64,000 bases of DNA from Candidatus Dormiibacterota bacterium (GTDB lineage: Bacteria > Acidobacteriota > Polarisedimenticolia > Gp22-AA2): the NCBI GenBank assembly GCA_035635555.1, contig DASQAT010000046.1:186001-250000 (forward strand), read 5' to 3'. The translations under genes were made by a program, and so were the position numbers. Positions 61,789-64,000 of the stretch are shown here, piece by piece. A model generated the notes under the pieces. It saw only the letters and a list, made by a program, of their open reading frames with translations. It had not been told where the DNA came from and searched no databases. The stretch's first letter is position 1. Each line of letters starts with the position of its first letter.

Positions 61789-62796
61789 ATGGCGCTGAAG
61801 ATCGGCGGCCGGGACATCCGCCGCGGAACGATCGAGCAGATCCTCCTCAAGGCGAGCGAGTACTACACCGCCACCCCGGTCAATGTTCCGGTGATCGTCA
61901 TCCGCGGGGCGGAGCGCGGACCGATCGTCTTCCTGACGGCGGCCATTCACGGCGACGAGCTGAACGGGGTGGAGATCGTCCGTCGCGTCATGACCGGCTA
62001 CACGCCGCAGCAGCTCAGGGGGACGCTGATCTGCGTCCCGGTGGTCAATCGCGTCGGTTTCCTCACCCACACGCGCTACCTGCCGGGCCGCCGCGATCTG
62101 AACCGCTATTTCCCGGGCAGCCCCGAGGGGAACGCGGCGGCGCGCTATGCCCACACGCTGTTCACCGAAATCGTCGTGCGATCGAGGTACGGTATCGACC
62201 TGCACACGGCGAGTCTCGGCCGGACGAACCTTCCGCACGTGCGAGCCGACATGTCGTGCAAGGACGTCCGGAAGATGGCGCGCGCGTTCGGCACCGAGAT
62301 CATCATCGATTCGCCGGGCCCGCCGCGCACGCTGCGCCACGCCGCCACGACCGCCGGCGTGCCGACCATCATCTTCGAGGCGGGGGAGACGTTCCGCTTC
62401 CAGCGGAACATGGTGGCGCGGGGTGTCGCCGGCGTGCGCAACGTTCTCGTGGCCCTCGGGATGACGCAGGACACGCGGCGCGAGCCACGTTTCCGCGTCA
62501 TCGTGAAGGTGTCGGAATGGGTCCGGTCCGTGAAGGGGGGGATCGCCGACATCGTCGTGCGCCCGGGTGAGATCATCTATGCCGGGGAGGAGATCGCGTC
62601 GATCACCAACCCGTTCGGTCGCGAAGTGTCCATGGTCCGTTCCCCTCTTACGGGGCTGATCATCGGGATCACGACCATGCCGATGGTGAACCCCGGGGAC
62701 GCCATCTGCCACATCGCCAAGCTCGAGAAGACCCTGGCGACCGTAGAGACCTTCTGCGTCACGGATTCGCGCGGTAAGAAGATGCTGCTCGCGTAG
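61789..62796 (+). CDS. M14-family succinylglutamate desuccinylase/aspartoacylase-like protein
   Basis: A 335-residue zinc hydrolase of the AstE/AspA group. Zinc ligands are H54 and E57 in AAIHGDELNG and H139 in GIDLHTAS. The catalytic Glu is E197 in IIFEAGET. The final 90 residues form a beta-domain (VSEWVRSVKGGIADIVVRPGE). The family deacylates N-acyl amino acids or trims glutamyl groups. It lies 15 bases after rimK and before mutL. Pairing with RimK recurs in many genomes, suggesting a linked role, but no substrate is proven. Confidence 0.85.
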   Translation: MALKIGGRDIRRGTIEQILLKASEYYTATPVNVPVIVIRGAERGPIVFLTAAIHGDELNGVEIVRRVMTGYTPQQLRGTLICVPVVNRVGFLTHTRYLPGRRDLNRYFPGSPEGNAAARYAHTLFTEIVVRSRYGIDLHTASLGRTNLPHVRADMSCKDVRKMARAFGTEIIIDSPGPPRTLRHAATTAGVPTIIFEAGETFRFQRNMVARGVAGVRNVLVALGMTQDTRREPRFRVIVKVSEWVRSVKGGIADIVVRPGEIIYAGEEIASITNPFGREVSMVRSPLTGLIIGITTMPMVNPGDAICHIAKLEKTLATVETFCVTDSRGKKMLLA

Positions 62797-62815
62797 GCGG
62801 GGGAGAGCGAAGCGG

Positions 62816-64000
62816 ATGCCCGTGATCCGGATCCTCGAGTCGAACGTCGCGAACCAGATCGCGGCGGGTGAGGTCGTCGAGCGCCCGGCCTCGGTCGTCA
62901 AGGAGCTCCTGGAGAACGCCCTCGACGCCGGGGCCGGCCGGGTGGACATCGCGCTCCACGGCGGCGGCGTCGACCGGATCCGGGTGGCCGACGACGGTTC
63001 CGGGATGGAGCGGGACGACGCGCGCCTGGCGTTCGAGCGCCACGCGACGAGCAAGATCCGCCTGGCCTCCGATCTGAAGGCGATCCACAGCTACGGGTTC
63101 CGCGGGGAGGCCCTGCCGTCGATCGCATCCGTGGCGCGCGTGATCCTGACGACCTGCACCGGCGGCCCGCAGGGGACGCGGATCCGCCTGAGGGCGGGGA
63201 AGATCCTGGCCGTGGAGCCGGCGCCGCACCCGCGCGGCACGACCGTCGAGGTCGAGGGGCTCTTTCAGAACGCGCCGGCGCGTCGAAAATTCCTGCGTTC
63301 GGCCGCCACCGAGACCGGCCACGTTGCCGCGCTCGTCAGCCGCACCGCCGCGGCCCACCCCGGCATCGCCTTTTCGCTCGCGAGCGGCGAGCGCGAGCTG
63401 GCGCGCTTCGCCGCGGCCGCGGACTACCGCGTGCGCGTGGCGCAGATCGTCGGAGCGGCGGAGGCCGCGGTCCTGGTCCCGATCGAGCGGCGATCCGGAA
63501 CCCTGCGGATCGTGGGCCTGGCGTCGGCGCCTGGCTTGAATCGTTCCACGTCCGCCGACGAGAGCCTGTTCGTGAACGGCCGGCCGATCCGCGATCGGCG
63601 GATCCTGCACGCCGTCCAGGCGGCCTACGCCACGCTCCTGCCGCGCGGCAGGTACCCCGTCGTCTTCCTGTTTCTGGAGGTGCCTCCGGACGAGGTCGAT
63701 GTCAACGTCCACCCGGCCAAGGCGGAGGTCCGATTTCTGCGGCCCGGAGCCGTGCACGACCTGGTGCGCGAGGCCTTGCTCGAAGGGCTCGGCGTCAGGC
63801 GGCCATTCCAGCAGATGGCCTCGTTCTCGCCGGGTGTCGCAGAGGCCGGGCCGGGCTTCCGGGGGACGGGATACGGAATCGCCTCGGCGGTGGAGCCGGA
63901 CACGATCCCTCCTGGAGAGACCGCCCCCGGGACGAGTGCCCGGGGTGCCGCCGCTCCGATCGGCGGCGGAGCCGGAATGGGTGGTTTGGAGCGGAACGCG
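62816..64000 (+). CDS. mutL: DNA mismatch repair protein MutL (N-terminal part)
   Basis: The gene runs off the window; 395 codons are visible. The GHKL ATPase domain shows IAAGEVVERPASVVKELLEN (catalytic E30, Mg-binding N34), DDGSGM, HATSKI and GFRGEALPSIASV. The transducer domain has the FVNGRPIRDRRI and VDVNVHPAKAEVRF motifs. The linker toward the dimerisation domain is just starting (Gly/Pro-rich). No mutS is visible in the window. The start ATG 62816 has GGGGAGAG upstream and gives the standard MutL opening. Confidence 0.95.
   Translation, partial: MPVIRILESNVANQIAAGEVVERPASVVKELLENALDAGAGRVDIALHGGGVDRIRVADDGSGMERDDARLAFERHATSKIRLASDLKAIHSYGFRGEALPSIASVARVILTTCTGGPQGTRIRLRAGKILAVEPAPHPRGTTVEVEGLFQNAPARRKFLRSAATETGHVAALVSRTAAAHPGIAFSLASGERELARFAAAADYRVRVAQIVGAAEAAVLVPIERRSGTLRIVGLASAPGLNRSTSADESLFVNGRPIRDRRILHAVQAAYATLLPRGRYPVVFLFLEVPPDEVDVNVHPAKAEVRFLRPGAVHDLVREALLEGLGVRRPFQQMASFSPGVAEAGPGFRGTGYGIASAVEPDTIPPGETAPGTSARGAAAPIGGGAGMGGLERNA

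Noticed and set aside
1-64000. Mobile elements, CRISPR arrays or a prophage
   Set aside because: No transposase, integrase, Cas or phage structural gene, no direct-repeat array and no flanking inverted repeats were seen; the gene content is chromosomal housekeeping.

Overview
The window reads as a continuous, very GC-rich, densely coding piece of bacterial chromosome. It has no transposase, integrase, phage gene or CRISPR array, and no gap between genes longer than about 260 bases. It carries many universal housekeeping genes (ileS, hisS, aspS, glyQS, mnmA, prs, rpsF/rpsR/rplI, pth, era, recO, mutL). It also has an outer-membrane cell plan: lgt, lspA, several lipoprotein signal peptides and an EnvC-type murein hydrolase activator. 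SpoVG, a DUF2298/Agl23 pair, a DUF2203 protein, a DUF4388 protein, bactofilin, Hanks-type kinase signalling and PilZ/EAL proteins together suggest an Acidobacteriota-like or other deep-branching Gram-negative lineage. That assignment is inference; no rRNA is present to settle it.

Layout. 1-2490: membrane glycosylation-type pair (DUF2298 protein, cut by the window edge, then Agl23). 2500-7280: DUF2203 protein, LOG-family protein, RlmD-type methyltransferase, DUF4388 protein and an orphan Cys-rich lipoprotein with a strong promoter. 7405-13467 (minus strand): ileS-lspA-lgt-rluD-like-DUF2520 operon. 13587-16380: cysteine desulfurase, Zn-ribbon/FHA protein, mnmA. 16438-23635: tRNA-Gly, bactofilin, then a signalling block (sigma-54 response regulator, REC-PilZ, CheY-like, EAL phosphodiesterase, PAS histidine kinase). 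23640-26457: TrmH-like methyltransferase, TsaC, AnmK. 26627-31354: membrane phosphatase, EnvC-like activator and an S41 protein without its catalytic Ser and Lys. 31518-36731: Ser/Thr kinase, TPR protein, lipoprotein, ispE. 36762-40841: spoVG, tRNA-Gln, prs, rplY, pth, rpsF, rpsR, rplI. 40846-43342: small membrane and redox genes and an isopropylmalate/isocitrate dehydrogenase. 43355-47853: PQQ-type beta-propeller protein (minus), hisS, aspS. 47982-54960: phoH, pgpH-like, ybeY, era, mgtE, recO. 54989-64000: glyQ, glyS, ppdK, rimK-like, M14 deacylase, mutL (cut by the window edge).

Genes are packed in co-directional operons, often joined by 1-4 base stop/start overlaps (ATGA, GTGA, TGATG, and probably one CTGA). 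Many starts are GTG or TTG. Recognisable sigma-70-type promoters (TTGACA-like, 16-18 bp spacer, TAnnnT) mark operon heads. At least two place the predicted transcription start on the start codon, suggesting leaderless mRNAs. One near-perfect sigma-54 -24/-12 promoter lies just upstream of the sigma-54-dependent response regulator, preceded by a phased array of TTGAC repeats.

The parts most worth following are: the sigma-54/c-di-GMP signalling block with its phased upstream array; the EnvC plus catalytically dead S41 pair; the RimK/M14 pair in an organism whose S6 lacks the usual C-terminal glutamates; the kinase-TPR-lipoprotein operon leading into ispE through an apparent CTG start; and the Cys-rich orphan lipoprotein.
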